A stretch of DNA of 64,000 bases from an uncultured Bacteroidota bacterium (GCA_903824665.1 CAIJXT010000003.1:124001-188000), one strand, 5' to 3'; positions 17,228-26,709 are shown, counted from the stretch's first letter. Program-made: numbers and translations. Notes: generated by a model from the letters alone, not told the origin.

Positions 17228-17775
17228 TTTCCCCGCCTGGTCGCAGCGTCTCGCTGCGTCCTCACTCACCGAAGCGTCGCGCTTCCGAAACAATATTACA
17301 GCAACCCACGACCTTCAGCCAGTCTTTTCTACCGGCGAAGAGGCACAATCACATACACATTTTCACCCACCTGTTGCAACGCCCAAAATAAGTACTTTTC
17401 GCCCCAAACCCTTACCCACAGCGGCTTTTTATTTTTATCATATACCGCCGGCGTTCTATCATATACCGGTGGCAGGCTACCATAATTTTGGGGTTTTCTT
17501 ACTGCCTTTTTTCCTCCGATCTTTAGGTGTGGGTTGGCTGCGCAAGCCTGTTGGCAAACCAAAAATGACAGCAAAAAAAATCGACGAAAATCAGGGGCCG
17601 CTGCGCAAAAGTGCGCAAGAAGTGCGCAAATACACAATTTTCCACTATAGATATTAATTTCAAAATCAACCACTAACACCAAAAATTGCATAAACCAAAA
17701 ATTGCGCAGCAAAGTGCGCAAAAATTTTTCCGGGCTTAGCCAGCAACAATCAGGCACCACACCACTGGCTTAGCA
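17228..17775 (+). repeat. Dispersed repeat, copy 1 (inverted relative to copy 2)
   Basis: About 550 bp with clear nucleotide similarity, by eye, to the reverse complement of 38968-39556. Shared landmarks in order: a 27-bp identical block containing GAAGCGTCGCGCTTC (17271-17285); CAATCACATACACATTTTCA; AAGTACTTTTCGCCCC; the doubled CATATACC; CTTTAGGTG; three TGCGCAA motifs; AAAATCAA; AAACCAAAAATTGCGC; CAGGCACCAC. At its left end sits a second hairpin, CGCAGCG-TCT-CGCTGCG (17242-17258). The minus strand holds a 143-codon frame (17329-17760), but the matching frame in copy 2 is broken by a 1-bp deletion and stops, so I do not call a gene. The paired hairpins recall REP-type elements; no transposase is in the window. 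Confidence 0.75.
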
Positions 17776-17869
17776 TTAGTCAACCACCCAAAAGGGATGA
17801 CAGTAAACAAAAATCAGGATTATCTAACCAACGTGTAAACCTATTTCAGGACGAAGCAACATACAAAGT

Positions 17870-17998
17870 GGGAAGCAAGTGCGCAATTTTTGCGCAAAAA
17901 TCAGGACCGTAAAAAAAAACAAAACATTGAAAATCAATAAAATAGACAGAAATGAAACCCGGAAAAGAAAATTTGCACACACTGCGCAATTTGTATTG
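17870..17998 (+). repeat. Partial, degenerate third unit of the TGCGCA element
   Basis: Shows the same order of landmarks as 17600-17720: two TGCGCAA motifs, then AAAATCAA about 50 bp on, then AATTTGCA and TGCGCAA. The similarity is weak and judged by eye. Confidence 0.35.
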
Positions 17999-18015
17999 GC
18001 GGCCAGCAAAATTGC

Positions 18016-19872
18016 TTACCTGCCTATGGGGCGGTAGGGGTAGTTACCTGCTGGTTTGTCATTCACAAACAGCCCTTCATAGATGAGCTTCCCTGCACCA
18101 TCAAAACACTTGCCCAGGCCATGCTTTTCGCCATACTGCCACTCGCCTTTGAACGTCACAGCGCCGGGGCAGTTTTTCAAGGTGCCATGTACCGCTACCG
18201 AGTACACACCATAGCCATGGCGCAGGTCATTGTCAAAGTCGCCGGAGTATCGGTTGCCATTGGCCCAGTAAAAATCACCGCAACCGTTTTTACGGTCGTG
18301 CACCCACTGGCCGGTATACAGGTCGCCATTGGTCCACTTGTAAGTGCCGTTTTCGCCCCAGCGCATATTGTTCTCAAAATCGCCGGTATAGCTGTCGCCG
18401 TTTGCCCACGTATAGGTGCCATGCCCCTGGCGGTTGCTGTTCAGGTATTCGCCGGTGTATTTGTCGCCATTGTTCCAGGTGCAGGTTCCGGTGCCGCTGA
18501 TGCGGTCATCGCGGAATTCGCCCACATAGGTGTCGCCGTTTGTCCAGTAAAACACCCCCTGGCCATTTTCCATACCGTTCTTCCACTCGCCTTCGTAGCG
18601 GTCGCCGGTTGTGAAGTATATTTTACCCTTGCCAGACTGCAGGCCCTCGGCAAACTCACCTACATAGCGCTCGCAGGTGTTCCAGTTGAGCTCGCCCGCA
18701 CCATGAAATTTGTTGTTGGCAAACTGCCCCTTGTAGTAGTCGCCATTTTTCCATACAAAAGTACCCGCCCCATGATACAGACTATTCTTCCATTCGCCCT
18801 CGTACCGGTCGCCACAGGCAAATTTGCAAACACCCGGCCCATTCAGCTGGTCGTGCTCAAACCTGCCGGTATACACGTCGCCCCGCACGCCGGTACAGGT
18901 AGCTATTCCGGAGAGGGTATCGTTCTTCCATATCCCTTCTATCCGGTCACCCATTGCCAGGTACTTGATACCCTTGCCCTCCAGTTTGCCATTGGCAAAA
19001 TTGCCACAGTATTTGTCGCCATTGGCCCAGTAAAAAGTACCCAGCCCCGACAGTTTGCCATTTTCAAACTTACCCTCATAGCGGCTGCCATTGTTCCAGT
19101 AAAAGGTACCGCTGCCCTCCAGTTTGCCGTTGATCCAGTTGCCCTCGTACCTGTCCCCGTTAGACATATAAAAGGTACCGCTGCCCCACATCTTATCATT
19201 CTTCCAGCTACCCTCATACCGGCTGCCCTCTACATAATAAAACACACCGGTGCCGCTCATTTCACCGTTCTCCCAGTTGCCTGTATATTTTTCGCTGTCA
19301 GAGTAGTACATGGTCCCATGTCCCCGGCGCTCACCGTTCACAATGTTGCCCACATACACGTTGCCGCTATCGTATTTCTGGGTGCCCACTCCATTTTTTA
19401 TGCCCAGCGACCCATAGTGGTCTATGATCAGTTGTGCCGCATCGCCATGCATATATTTAATAGCCCAGAACAGTGGCGTGGTCACATTGGTGGGCGTATG
19501 CCATACCGCATTTACCGGCATACCTGCCTTTATGCACTGCATCACCAGGCGGCTGTCGCCATATCTGGCAGCGGTGTGCAGCACACACCATCCGTCTGGC
19601 GCTGCGGTACGTATATCTGCACCGTATGCAAGGTATTGCCGAACACGGGCGATGTCTGCTTTCGAGCCACGCTTCAGCTCGTCGCCCAGCAATTGGGTAG
19701 CCTCTTTACGCGATGGTATCGTGGGCGAGCTGTTGTCGGTACGTTTACCTCCGGCGGCCTTGGTAGAATTGATGGCAAGGGCAGGCGCTGCCGAAATAGG
19801 CTGAGCCATCACTGTACCGTACAGAGATGGAATCAACATCAGCAACACAATATGTAAAACGCTATTCTTCAT
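18016..19872 (-). CDS. Secreted ankyrin plus 19-unit MORN-repeat protein
   Basis: 618 residues from ATG 19872 (11 codons inside the longest frame). A signal peptide (HIVLLMLIPSLYG then MAQ) leads into a low-complexity stretch, then two or three ankyrin-type units (about residues 75-165: DGWCVLHTAARYGD, TTPLFWAIKYMHGDAAQLI), then about 19 MORN units to residue ~600. The C-terminal module CPGAVTFKGEWQYGEKHG...GKLIYEG is shared with the smaller MORN protein at 15.4-16.3 kb. A periplasmic or surface scaffold is likely. Nothing indicates catalysis. The DNA of the MORN units is repetitive, which explains a 578-codon antisense frame that I do not believe. Confidence 0.87.
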   Translation of the reverse strand: MKNSVLHIVLLMLIPSLYGTVMAQPISAAPALAINSTKAAGGKRTDNSSPTIPSRKEATQLLGDELKRGSKADIARVRQYLAYGADIRTAAPDGWCVLHTAARYGDSRLVMQCIKAGMPVNAVWHTPTNVTTPLFWAIKYMHGDAAQLIIDHYGSLGIKNGVGTQKYDSGNVYVGNIVNGERRGHGTMYYSDSEKYTGNWENGEMSGTGVFYYVEGSRYEGSWKNDKMWGSGTFYMSNGDRYEGNWINGKLEGSGTFYWNNGSRYEGKFENGKLSGLGTFYWANGDKYCGNFANGKLEGKGIKYLAMGDRIEGIWKNDTLSGIATCTGVRGDVYTGRFEHDQLNGPGVCKFACGDRYEGEWKNSLYHGAGTFVWKNGDYYKGQFANNKFHGAGELNWNTCERYVGEFAEGLQSGKGKIYFTTGDRYEGEWKNGMENGQGVFYWTNGDTYVGEFRDDRISGTGTCTWNNGDKYTGEYLNSNRQGHGTYTWANGDSYTGDFENNMRWGENGTYKWTNGDLYTGQWVHDRKNGCGDFYWANGNRYSGDFDNDLRHGYGVYSVAVHGTLKNCPGAVTFKGEWQYGEKHGLGKCFDGAGKLIYEGLFVNDKPAGNYPYRPIGR

Positions 19873-20128
19873 GCTACCTCGCGGCAAGAACCGGATAAAA
19901 GTCAAAGGAGCACCCTAAAAACGGTACTAAATACAAACCCGGAAGGACACTTCACTGACTTAGCGGCAAGATATTAAACATTTTTCGAGCCATTAGGGAA
20001 ATATCATTAATGAAATGTTATTGATGCAGGTATTTATACTCTTAAATATAACATAATGGATTCAGAAAACAAGCTATTGCAATCGACCACCAAAAGAACT
20101 ACCTTTAAATGCCTAAAACTGAGAACTG

Positions 20129-21475
20129 GTGCTGTATGCCGTAGTTGATATTGAGACCACCGGAAGCTTTGCCGCCGCCAACGGCATTACGGAAATCGCC
20201 ATCGTGATCCACGACGGTGAGCAGGTGCTCAACTTTTACGAAAGCCTCGTCAATCCCCATGTTCCCATACCTTATTTCATACAGCGGCTCACAGGGATAG
20301 ATAATGCCATGGTGGCCAACGCACCATCATTCAGCGAAATAGCTGGCCAGGTATACGAGTTGCTGCAGGACAAGGTATTTGTGGCACATAATGTAAACTT
20401 CGACTACTCGTTTGTAAAGCACCACCTGCAGTCGGCAGGCTACGATCTCAGCACCAAAAAACTGTGTACTGTACGGCTGGCACGCAAGGTGCTGCCGGGC
20501 CTCAACGGCTACAGCCTGGGCAAACTAACCCAACGGCTGAATATAACCCATGCCAACCACCACCGTGCAGGCGGCGATGCGCTGGCAACAGCAGATCTGC
20601 TGGCTATCATCACCCGGAATGATAAGGAAGGCGCCATAGCCACCATGCTCAAAGGTCGGAACAGTGAGCAATACCTGCCGCCGCACTTGCCTGTAGAGGA
20701 ACTGGAAAAGCTGCCCACATGCCCCGGTGTATACTACTTTTACAATGCTGCCGGCAAGGCAATATACATTGGCAAGGCACTGAACATACGAAAACGGGTA
20801 CGAAGTCATTTTTCGAACAACAAAACAAACAAGCAGAAACAGGACTTCCTGAAAGAAACACACCGGGTAAGCTATAAAGAATGTGCTACAGAGCTGATGG
20901 CACACATCCTGGAAAGCGCAGAAATACGCAAGTTGTGGCCGGTACACAACCGCAGCCAGCGTGGTTATCTGGCCCAGTTTGGTTTGTTCCTGTATGAAGA
21001 CCGGCAGGGGTATACACGGTTTGCAGTTGAGAAGATAAGAAGAAGTCTGAAGCCGGTATATACGTTCAATACGATCACAGAAGGCCACTTCATGCTGCGC
21101 GAACTGATCGAACAGTTTGCACTCTGCACACGCCTTTGCAACATATCTACAGCACCCGATTGCGGATGCACAGTGCCCCACCACGACCCGGAGGTGTACA
21201 ACCAAAAAGCAGCAGCTGCGGTGCAATGGATACGCAACCATCTGCCCACATTTGCACTGATAGATAAGGGCATAGACGACAACGAGCACAGCTGCATACT
21301 GGTACGCAACGGCAATCTGTACGGGATGGGCTACCTGAACGATAAACAGAAACAACTAACGAGCATTGACACACTCGCCGATAGTCTGGAACCACTGCAG
21401 GACAATGACTACATCAGAAATCTGGTCCTGCGCCATGCAACTGAATACCCTGAAAAATGCGTACTGTTTGCCTGA
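20129..21475 (+). CDS. DEDDh 3'-5' exonuclease fused to a GIY-YIG nuclease domain
   Basis: 448 residues from a GTG that places MLYAVVDIETTG at the N-terminus, as in DnaQ-like enzymes; upstream ATGs are out of frame. The exonuclease domain (1-170) has Exo I DIETTG, Exo II NVNFDYSF and Exo III HRAGGDALA, the DEDDh set. A UvrC/Cho-like GIY-YIG domain follows (about 195-275): PGVYYFYNAAGKAIYIGKA with the downstream Arg. The C-terminal 170 residues are Cys/His-containing and not assigned. The fusion suggests DNA repair, nicking plus trimming of damaged strands. Not the replicative epsilon subunit, since PolA here has its own proofreading. Confidence 0.87.
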   Translation: MLYAVVDIETTGSFAAANGITEIAIVIHDGEQVLNFYESLVNPHVPIPYFIQRLTGIDNAMVANAPSFSEIAGQVYELLQDKVFVAHNVNFDYSFVKHHLQSAGYDLSTKKLCTVRLARKVLPGLNGYSLGKLTQRLNITHANHHRAGGDALATADLLAIITRNDKEGAIATMLKGRNSEQYLPPHLPVEELEKLPTCPGVYYFYNAAGKAIYIGKALNIRKRVRSHFSNNKTNKQKQDFLKETHRVSYKECATELMAHILESAEIRKLWPVHNRSQRGYLAQFGLFLYEDRQGYTRFAVEKIRRSLKPVYTFNTITEGHFMLRELIEQFALCTRLCNISTAPDCGCTVPHHDPEVYNQKAAAAVQWIRNHLPTFALIDKGIDDNEHSCILVRNGNLYGMGYLNDKQKQLTSIDTLADSLEPLQDNDYIRNLVLRHATEYPEKCVLFA

Positions 21476-21637
21476 CGGTGCATAGCGTGCATAAACTGTT
21501 AGCCAACACATACGAAAATGTGCGGTACCTACCCGAAAACTTGCCATAAACCGACAGTTGCTAAAAAGGGGATGATAATCAGTACACTTGTATGGCTGCT
21601 GAAATAAAATTGTACATTTACCGCTCAATTTCAGCAA

Positions 21638-22636
21638 GTGAAAGCGATTATCCCAGTTGCCGGAGCAGGCACCAAGCTGCGGCCCCTCACATATACCCAA
21701 CCGAAGGCACTGATACCCATAGCGGGTAAAACCATACTGGGTGTAATCGTAGACCAGCTTATCGAGGCCGGCGTTACCGAATACGTATTTGTAATAGGGT
21801 ATCTGGGCGAGAAAATACAGCGCTATATAGACAAAACCTACCCGCAACTGAAGTGCACCTTTGTAACCCAAAGCGACCGCCGCGGTACAGGGCACGCCAT
21901 CTGGCTCACCAAGGATGCTATACAGAATGATGAGGTTATGATAGTGCTCGGCGACACCGTTTGTGACTACAATGTAAAGGGAACAATATCGAGTGCCGTG
22001 TCGCAGATAGGGGTAAGAAAAGTGGACGACCCAAGAAGCTTTGGTGTGGCAGAGCTAAACGACAAGGACATCGTGACCAGAATGGTGGAAAAGCCCCTGA
22101 TGCCAAAATCGAATATGGCAATGGTAGGCATCTACTACATCAAGGAAACCAAACAACTCTATGCCGCTCTCGAAAAGAACCTTGCCGGCCCACCCGACGA
22201 TAATGGCGAATACCACCTTACCAACGCACTGCAGGAGATGCTGAGCGAGGGTATAGTACTGCACGCCTTCAGGGTGAATAACTGGTTTGACTGCGGCAAG
22301 AAAGAAACACTGCTATCAACTAACGCCATACTGCTGAAGCAGATGGAAGAAGCACAACCGGGCAAAGAAATGCCTGAGTACGACACTACTGTGATCATAC
22401 ATCCGGTAAACATTGCAGAGGGTTGTGTGATCCGGCATAGCATAATAGGCCCCAATGTGAGCATCGGCGAGCACACCAAAATAGAATCATCTATCGTACG
22501 CGACTCTATTATAGGCTCTTATGCCGAACTGCAGCAGGTAGTGCTCAACTCGTCGATAATAGGCAACGACGCCTATGTGCGCGGGCTGAGCCAGAGCCTT
22601 AACATAGGCGACAATACCGAAATAGATCTGGGGTAA
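21638..22636 (+). CDS. Sugar-phosphate nucleotidyltransferase with left-handed beta-helix tail
   Basis: 332 residues from a GTG. The N-terminal nucleotidyltransferase has a GAGTKLRPLTYTQPKAL loop with intact nucleotide contacts, VLGDTV for the metal and EKP in the middle. From about residue 245 hexapeptide-type units (IIGPNVSIGEHTKI, SSIIGNDAYV) form a short beta-helix. The layout is that of archaeal-type glucose-1-phosphate thymidylyl- or uridylyltransferases. The NTP and sugar are undetermined. It stands alone and converges on an aldo/keto reductase. Confidence 0.83.
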   Translation: MKAIIPVAGAGTKLRPLTYTQPKALIPIAGKTILGVIVDQLIEAGVTEYVFVIGYLGEKIQRYIDKTYPQLKCTFVTQSDRRGTGHAIWLTKDAIQNDEVMIVLGDTVCDYNVKGTISSAVSQIGVRKVDDPRSFGVAELNDKDIVTRMVEKPLMPKSNMAMVGIYYIKETKQLYAALEKNLAGPPDDNGEYHLTNALQEMLSEGIVLHAFRVNNWFDCGKKETLLSTNAILLKQMEEAQPGKEMPEYDTTVIIHPVNIAEGCVIRHSIIGPNVSIGEHTKIESSIVRDSIIGSYAELQQVVLNSSIIGNDAYVRGLSQSLNIGDNTEIDLG

Positions 22637-22660
22637 AACCTAACCCATACAAAACGCCAG

Positions 22661-22696
22661 CGACACCATTATGGCTTTGACCCCATAATGGTGTCG
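22661..22696. terminator. 14-bp perfect hairpin between convergent genes
   Basis: CGACACCATTATGG (22661-22674) pairs fully with CCATAATGGTGTCG (22683-22696). The aldo/keto reductase stop codon lies in the left arm. Probably a two-way terminator; no clear T-run. Confidence 0.6.
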
Positions 22697-23643
22697 ATCT
22701 CTGCCATAATATCAGGGGTAAGTTGCTGGTATACGTCCAGAGCACGCAGGTTTTCGGTGAGCTGGCTTTCCTTGGTAGCACCAAGTATCGCCGTTGTAAC
22801 ATGGGGATTGTGAATGCACCATGCGATAGACAATGTGGCCAAAGAGGTATTGAGCTGCAGAGCTATCTTTTCAAGACTATTGACACGGGCTACCTTATCG
22901 TCCTCCAATGTCCGGTCTTTTAGCCAGGCATAGTTTTCGAGGGCAAGGCGCGAACCGTCGGGCACACCGTTTTTGTACTTTCCGCTGAGCAGGCCACTGG
23001 CAAGCGGGCTCCATATGGTGGTACCCATGCCATACTTGCTGAAAACAGGTAAGTAGTCGACCTCCATTTTGTGCCGTTCAAAGAGATTGTACTGAGGCTG
23101 CTCTACCGCTGGTCCTATAAGCGACAGTTGCTTTGCTACCTCATGCGCTGCTGCAATCTCTGCACCGCTCCACTCGCTGGTGCCCCAATAGAGTATCTTA
23201 CCCTGTTGCAGCAGCACGTTCATTGTCCATACCACCTCTTCCATGGGTGTTTCAGGATCAGGGCGGTGACAGTAAAACAGGTCCAGATAGTCTGTCTGCA
23301 TGCGGCGAAGTGCAGCATTGCAGGCTTCTGTAAGATGTTTGCGGCTGAGGCCATGTTGTGTAGGCTTGTTGTTCTTGCCATACAAACCAAAGAAGGCCTT
23401 GCTGGAGATGCAAAAAGATGTACGGTCCCAGTCTTTGTTCTTCAGCACCCTGCCCATCATCTCTTCGCTGCGGCCGCCCTCATAGGCTTCGGCATTGTCG
23501 AAGAAGTTGATTCCGTTGTCATAGGCCAACCCCATAATACGATCGGACGCACTATCATCGACCTGTTTGGAGAAAGTGACCCAGGAGCCGTAAGAAAGCA
23601 CGCTGAGCCGCAGCCCGGTGTTACCCATTTTTCTGTATTCCAT
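22669..23643 (-). CDS. Aldo/keto reductase (voltage-gated K+ channel beta-subunit type)
   Basis: 324 residues from ATG 23643 (MEYRKMGNTGLRLS), the family's usual start; the frame extends 19 codons further but without similarity. FFDNAEAYEGGRSEE supplies the Asp and Tyr of the catalytic tetrad, SSKAF the Lys and FYCHRPD the His. NADPH-dependent reduction of aldehydes or ketones; physiological substrate unknown. A TAAATTTG box at 23715-23722 suggests its own promoter, downstream of polA. Confidence 0.87.
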   Translation of the reverse strand: MEYRKMGNTGLRLSVLSYGSWVTFSKQVDDSASDRIMGLAYDNGINFFDNAEAYEGGRSEEMMGRVLKNKDWDRTSFCISSKAFFGLYGKNNKPTQHGLSRKHLTEACNAALRRMQTDYLDLFYCHRPDPETPMEEVVWTMNVLLQQGKILYWGTSEWSGAEIAAAHEVAKQLSLIGPAVEQPQYNLFERHKMEVDYLPVFSKYGMGTTIWSPLASGLLSGKYKNGVPDGSRLALENYAWLKDRTLEDDKVARVNSLEKIALQLNTSLATLSIAWCIHNPHVTTAILGATKESQLTENLRALDVYQQLTPDIMAEIDTIMGSKP

Positions 23644-23714
23644 ACTGTCGTCGCAGATTGAATTGTGTAAAAAGAAGTGCGCCGACTTTGCATGAAACAT
23701 AAAGCGACGCCGAA

Positions 23715-23722
23715 CAAATTTA
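23715..23722 (-). promoter_or_regulatory. -7-like box for the aldo/keto reductase gene
   Basis: TAAATTTG on the minus strand matches TAnnTTTG, 72 bp before the chosen start. Confidence 0.35.
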
Positions 23723-23853
23723 GGGATAAAAGAACTACCTATGATGGTACCTGTGGCACGTATATCGTTATGCAGGCATTAGCAATGTCTATGCCTCCGG
23801 ATGGCGGTAAGACCAGCAAAGGACAAGATACACCATAAGGCAACTGACTGCGA

Positions 23854-26709
23854 TTAATGTGCCTCGAGCCAGTTGCTGCCGCTACCCGTCTCAGCACTGG
23901 TAGGTACACCGTGGGGTAGTGGCATTGCATGCTCCATGCTCTGCTTTATGATCACCTTCACTTCCTCCACCTCGTCATGGGGCACATCGAAAACCAATTC
24001 GTCATGCACCTGCAATATCATACGGGCCTTCAGGTGTTGTCTTTGCTTCAGCTCTCGGTGCACTACGATCATTGCCAGCTTGATCATATCAGCGGCAGTA
24101 CCCTGGATAGGCATATTGATAGCGTTTCGCTCTGCATACCCACGCACAGTAAAGTTGGCCGAATAAATATCCTTCAGCCAGCGCTTACGGCCCATAACAG
24201 TCTGTACATAGCCGTGTTCCTTTGCAAAATTGACGGATCCGTCCATATACTTTTTGATCGACGGATACTGCGTAAAGTAATTATCAATAATGGTTTTCGC
24301 TTCTGTACGGCTGACACCAATATTCTCCGCCAGACCAAAAGCGGACTGGCCATAAATGATACCAAAATTGACCGCTTTGGCTGCGCGGCGCATGTCTTTG
24401 GTAACATCCTGCTCTGCTATGCCATATACCTTTGCGGCAGTAGCGGTATGGATATCTTTGTTGTCTTTAAACGCAGCGATCATGTTCTCGTCGCCACTGA
24501 TTGCTGCAACTATACGCAGCTCTATCTGTGAATAATCGGCAGAAATGAGCTGGTGTCCGGAATCGCGGGGAATAAATGCCTTTCGTATTTCACGGCCGCG
24601 ATCTGTGCGGATGGGAATGTTCTGCAGGTTGGGGTTGTTGCTACTGAGCCTGCCTGTAACGGCAACTGCCTGATTGTAGCTGGTGTGCAGTCTACCGGTT
24701 CGTGGATTGATCAGCCCCGGTAGCGAATCTACATAAGTGCTCTTCAGCTTGGTGAGCTCCCGGTAGGCAAGTATGTCTTCAACAATCTGGTGCTTGTGCC
24801 GGATCTTCTGCAATATGTCTTCGCCGGTGGCATATTGTCCGGTCTTTGTCTTTTTCTGTCCGGCATCAATCTTCATCACCTCAAAAAGCACTTCGCCCAG
24901 TTGTTTTGGCGAGCCAATGTTGAACTTGACACCAGCGTGGTTGTAAATGTTGTCTTCTGCCTTCCGGATGTCAATTTCCAACTCACCCGAATACCCTTTG
25001 AGAAATGAAACGTCAAGGTTAACACCTTCATACTCCATATCTACAAGTACCGGCACTAAAGGATTCTCTACTTTCTGAAACACAGTGCTAACATCGCTCT
25101 TTATCAACAATGGGTCGAACGCTGCCTTTAACTGCAGGGTGATATCGGCATCTTCTGCGGCATACTCCTTTACCTGCTCCAATGGTGCGTCGCGCATGGT
25201 GCCTTGTCCCTTACCCTTCTTACCTATAAGCGTTTCTATAGACACCGGCAGGTAATTCAGGTATTTGATCGCCATCATATCCATGCTGCGTTTACCGTCC
25301 GGGTCTATAACATAGTTGGCAAGCATTGTATCATAAATGTGTCCTTTCAGTTCAAAGCCATACCACTTGAGCATTATCATATCGTACTTGATATTCTGCC
25401 CTATCCAAAGCATATCAGGACGATCGAACAAGGATCTGAACCGACCAAGAATAGCAACTACCTGATCACGATCTTCGGGTACACTTACAAAATAACCAGT
25501 GCCCTTTTCGACGCTGAAACTCATGCCCACCAGATCAGCGAGGTTAGCATCGATGTTGGTAGTTTCGGTGTCGAAACAAATCTCATTATGTTTAGATAGT
25601 ATGCTGATCAGGCCATCTATTTCAGCGTCGGTAGTAACGAGCGTATAGGTGTGCGGTGTGGTGTCGATGGTGGCATAGTTGCCGGGTAATAGCTCCGCAT
25701 TTTCGTCGGCAGGCTGCTCCTCTGCTGCTGAATTGATCGCTGCGGCTGCGGGAGTTGCACCTTTTTTCTGTTGCAGCGGGTTGCCAAAAAGATCGGTGCT
25801 CACAGGGCCACGGCTCGCAGCATCTGAGGCCGCATCAGCTCCGAATACCCGCTTTGCAAGCGCCCTGAATTCAAGTTCATTGAATATTTCGGTAAGTGCT
25901 TCTACATTCTTTTCCTTAACCCTAAAGTCCTCATCGTGAAATGGAACAGGTACGTTGGTTATTATTGTCGCGAGCTTCTTAGACATTAATGCCAGATCTT
26001 TCCCGTTGCGTATTTTTTCGCCTAAAGCGCCTTTAATACTGTCAGCATTAGCCAGTATGTTCTCCATGGTGTCGTATTCTGCCAGAAGTTTCGCTGCAGT
26101 TTTCTCACCCACACCGGGTATGCCGGGTATATTGTCTACCGCATCGCCCATAAGACCCAGCATATCTATCACCTGATCCACCCGCTTGATGCCCCACTTT
26201 GCACAAACCTCTTTCTCTCCGAGGATCTCGAAATCGCCGCCACCGGAGGCTGGTTTGTAAATGAACACATTGTCGCGTACTACCTGTCCATAATCCTTGT
26301 CGGGTGTAACCATGTATACAGTATAACCCAGATCCCGAGCTTCGAGTGCAAGTGAGCCAATGATATCGTCGGCTTCATAACCATCCAGCTCCAGGCATGG
26401 CAGGTTGAACCCACGAATGATCCGCTTAATGTCCGGCACCGCCGCCGACAGATCTTCGGGTGTCTCTTGCCGGTTGGCTTTATAAGCGGCAAAATCGGTA
26501 TGTCGTTCAGTAGGTGCAGATGTATCGAAAACGACCGCAAGATGTGTGGGTTTTTCACGGTTTATCAAATCGAGCAGAGTCGACGTGAATCCAAACTGAG
26601 CATTGGTGTTGCGGCCTTTGGTTGTAAGCCGTGGATTGCGGATAAGCGCATAGTATGCACGGAATATGAGTGCGAACGCATCGAGTAGAAAAAGTTTCTT
26701 TTCAGGCAT
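23854..26709 (-). CDS. polA: DNA polymerase I
   Basis: 951 residues from ATG 26709 (MPEKKLFLLDAFALIFRAYY). Three domains are complete. The 5'-3' exonuclease (1-~300) includes DGYEADDIIGSLA and the helix-hairpin-helix GIPGVGEKTAAKLL. The 3'-5' exonuclease has FDTETT and a late YAAEDADITLQ, so proofreading looks intact. The polymerase has motif A SADYSQIELRI, motif B RRAAKAVNFGIIYGQ and motif C VHDELVFDVP. It fills gaps and removes RNA primers. No operon partner is evident; 210 bp separate it from the downstream aldo/keto reductase gene. Confidence 0.97.
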   Translation of the reverse strand: MPEKKLFLLDAFALIFRAYYALIRNPRLTTKGRNTNAQFGFTSTLLDLINREKPTHLAVVFDTSAPTERHTDFAAYKANRQETPEDLSAAVPDIKRIIRGFNLPCLELDGYEADDIIGSLALEARDLGYTVYMVTPDKDYGQVVRDNVFIYKPASGGGDFEILGEKEVCAKWGIKRVDQVIDMLGLMGDAVDNIPGIPGVGEKTAAKLLAEYDTMENILANADSIKGALGEKIRNGKDLALMSKKLATIITNVPVPFHDEDFRVKEKNVEALTEIFNELEFRALAKRVFGADAASDAASRGPVSTDLFGNPLQQKKGATPAAAAINSAAEEQPADENAELLPGNYATIDTTPHTYTLVTTDAEIDGLISILSKHNEICFDTETTNIDANLADLVGMSFSVEKGTGYFVSVPEDRDQVVAILGRFRSLFDRPDMLWIGQNIKYDMIMLKWYGFELKGHIYDTMLANYVIDPDGKRSMDMMAIKYLNYLPVSIETLIGKKGKGQGTMRDAPLEQVKEYAAEDADITLQLKAAFDPLLIKSDVSTVFQKVENPLVPVLVDMEYEGVNLDVSFLKGYSGELEIDIRKAEDNIYNHAGVKFNIGSPKQLGEVLFEVMKIDAGQKKTKTGQYATGEDILQKIRHKHQIVEDILAYRELTKLKSTYVDSLPGLINPRTGRLHTSYNQAVAVTGRLSSNNPNLQNIPIRTDRGREIRKAFIPRDSGHQLISADYSQIELRIVAAISGDENMIAAFKDNKDIHTATAAKVYGIAEQDVTKDMRRAAKAVNFGIIYGQSAFGLAENIGVSRTEAKTIIDNYFTQYPSIKKYMDGSVNFAKEHGYVQTVMGRKRWLKDIYSANFTVRGYAERNAINMPIQGTAADMIKLAMIVVHRELKQRQHLKARMILQVHDELVFDVPHDEVEEVKVIIKQSMEHAMPLPHGVPTSAETGSGSNWLEAH

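Noticed and set aside
16407..17657. 416-codon plus-strand frame
   Set aside because: Antisense to the racemase and then running through the dispersed repeat; no homology recognised.
17329..17760. 143-codon minus-strand frame inside repeat copy 1
   Set aside because: Part of it reads well (GEKYLFW segment), but in copy 2 the same frame is broken by a 1-bp deletion and several stops; I kept it as repeat rather than gene.
17590..17780. Integron attC sites or CRISPR-like repeats in the TGCGCAA cluster
   Set aside because: No RYYYAAC/GTTRRRY core pairs, no regular spacing and no integrase or cas gene in the window.
18121..19857. 578-codon open frame on the plus strand
   Set aside because: It is the exact antisense of the MORN array; the minus-strand frame has a signal peptide and clear MORN units, while this one has no recognisable domain.
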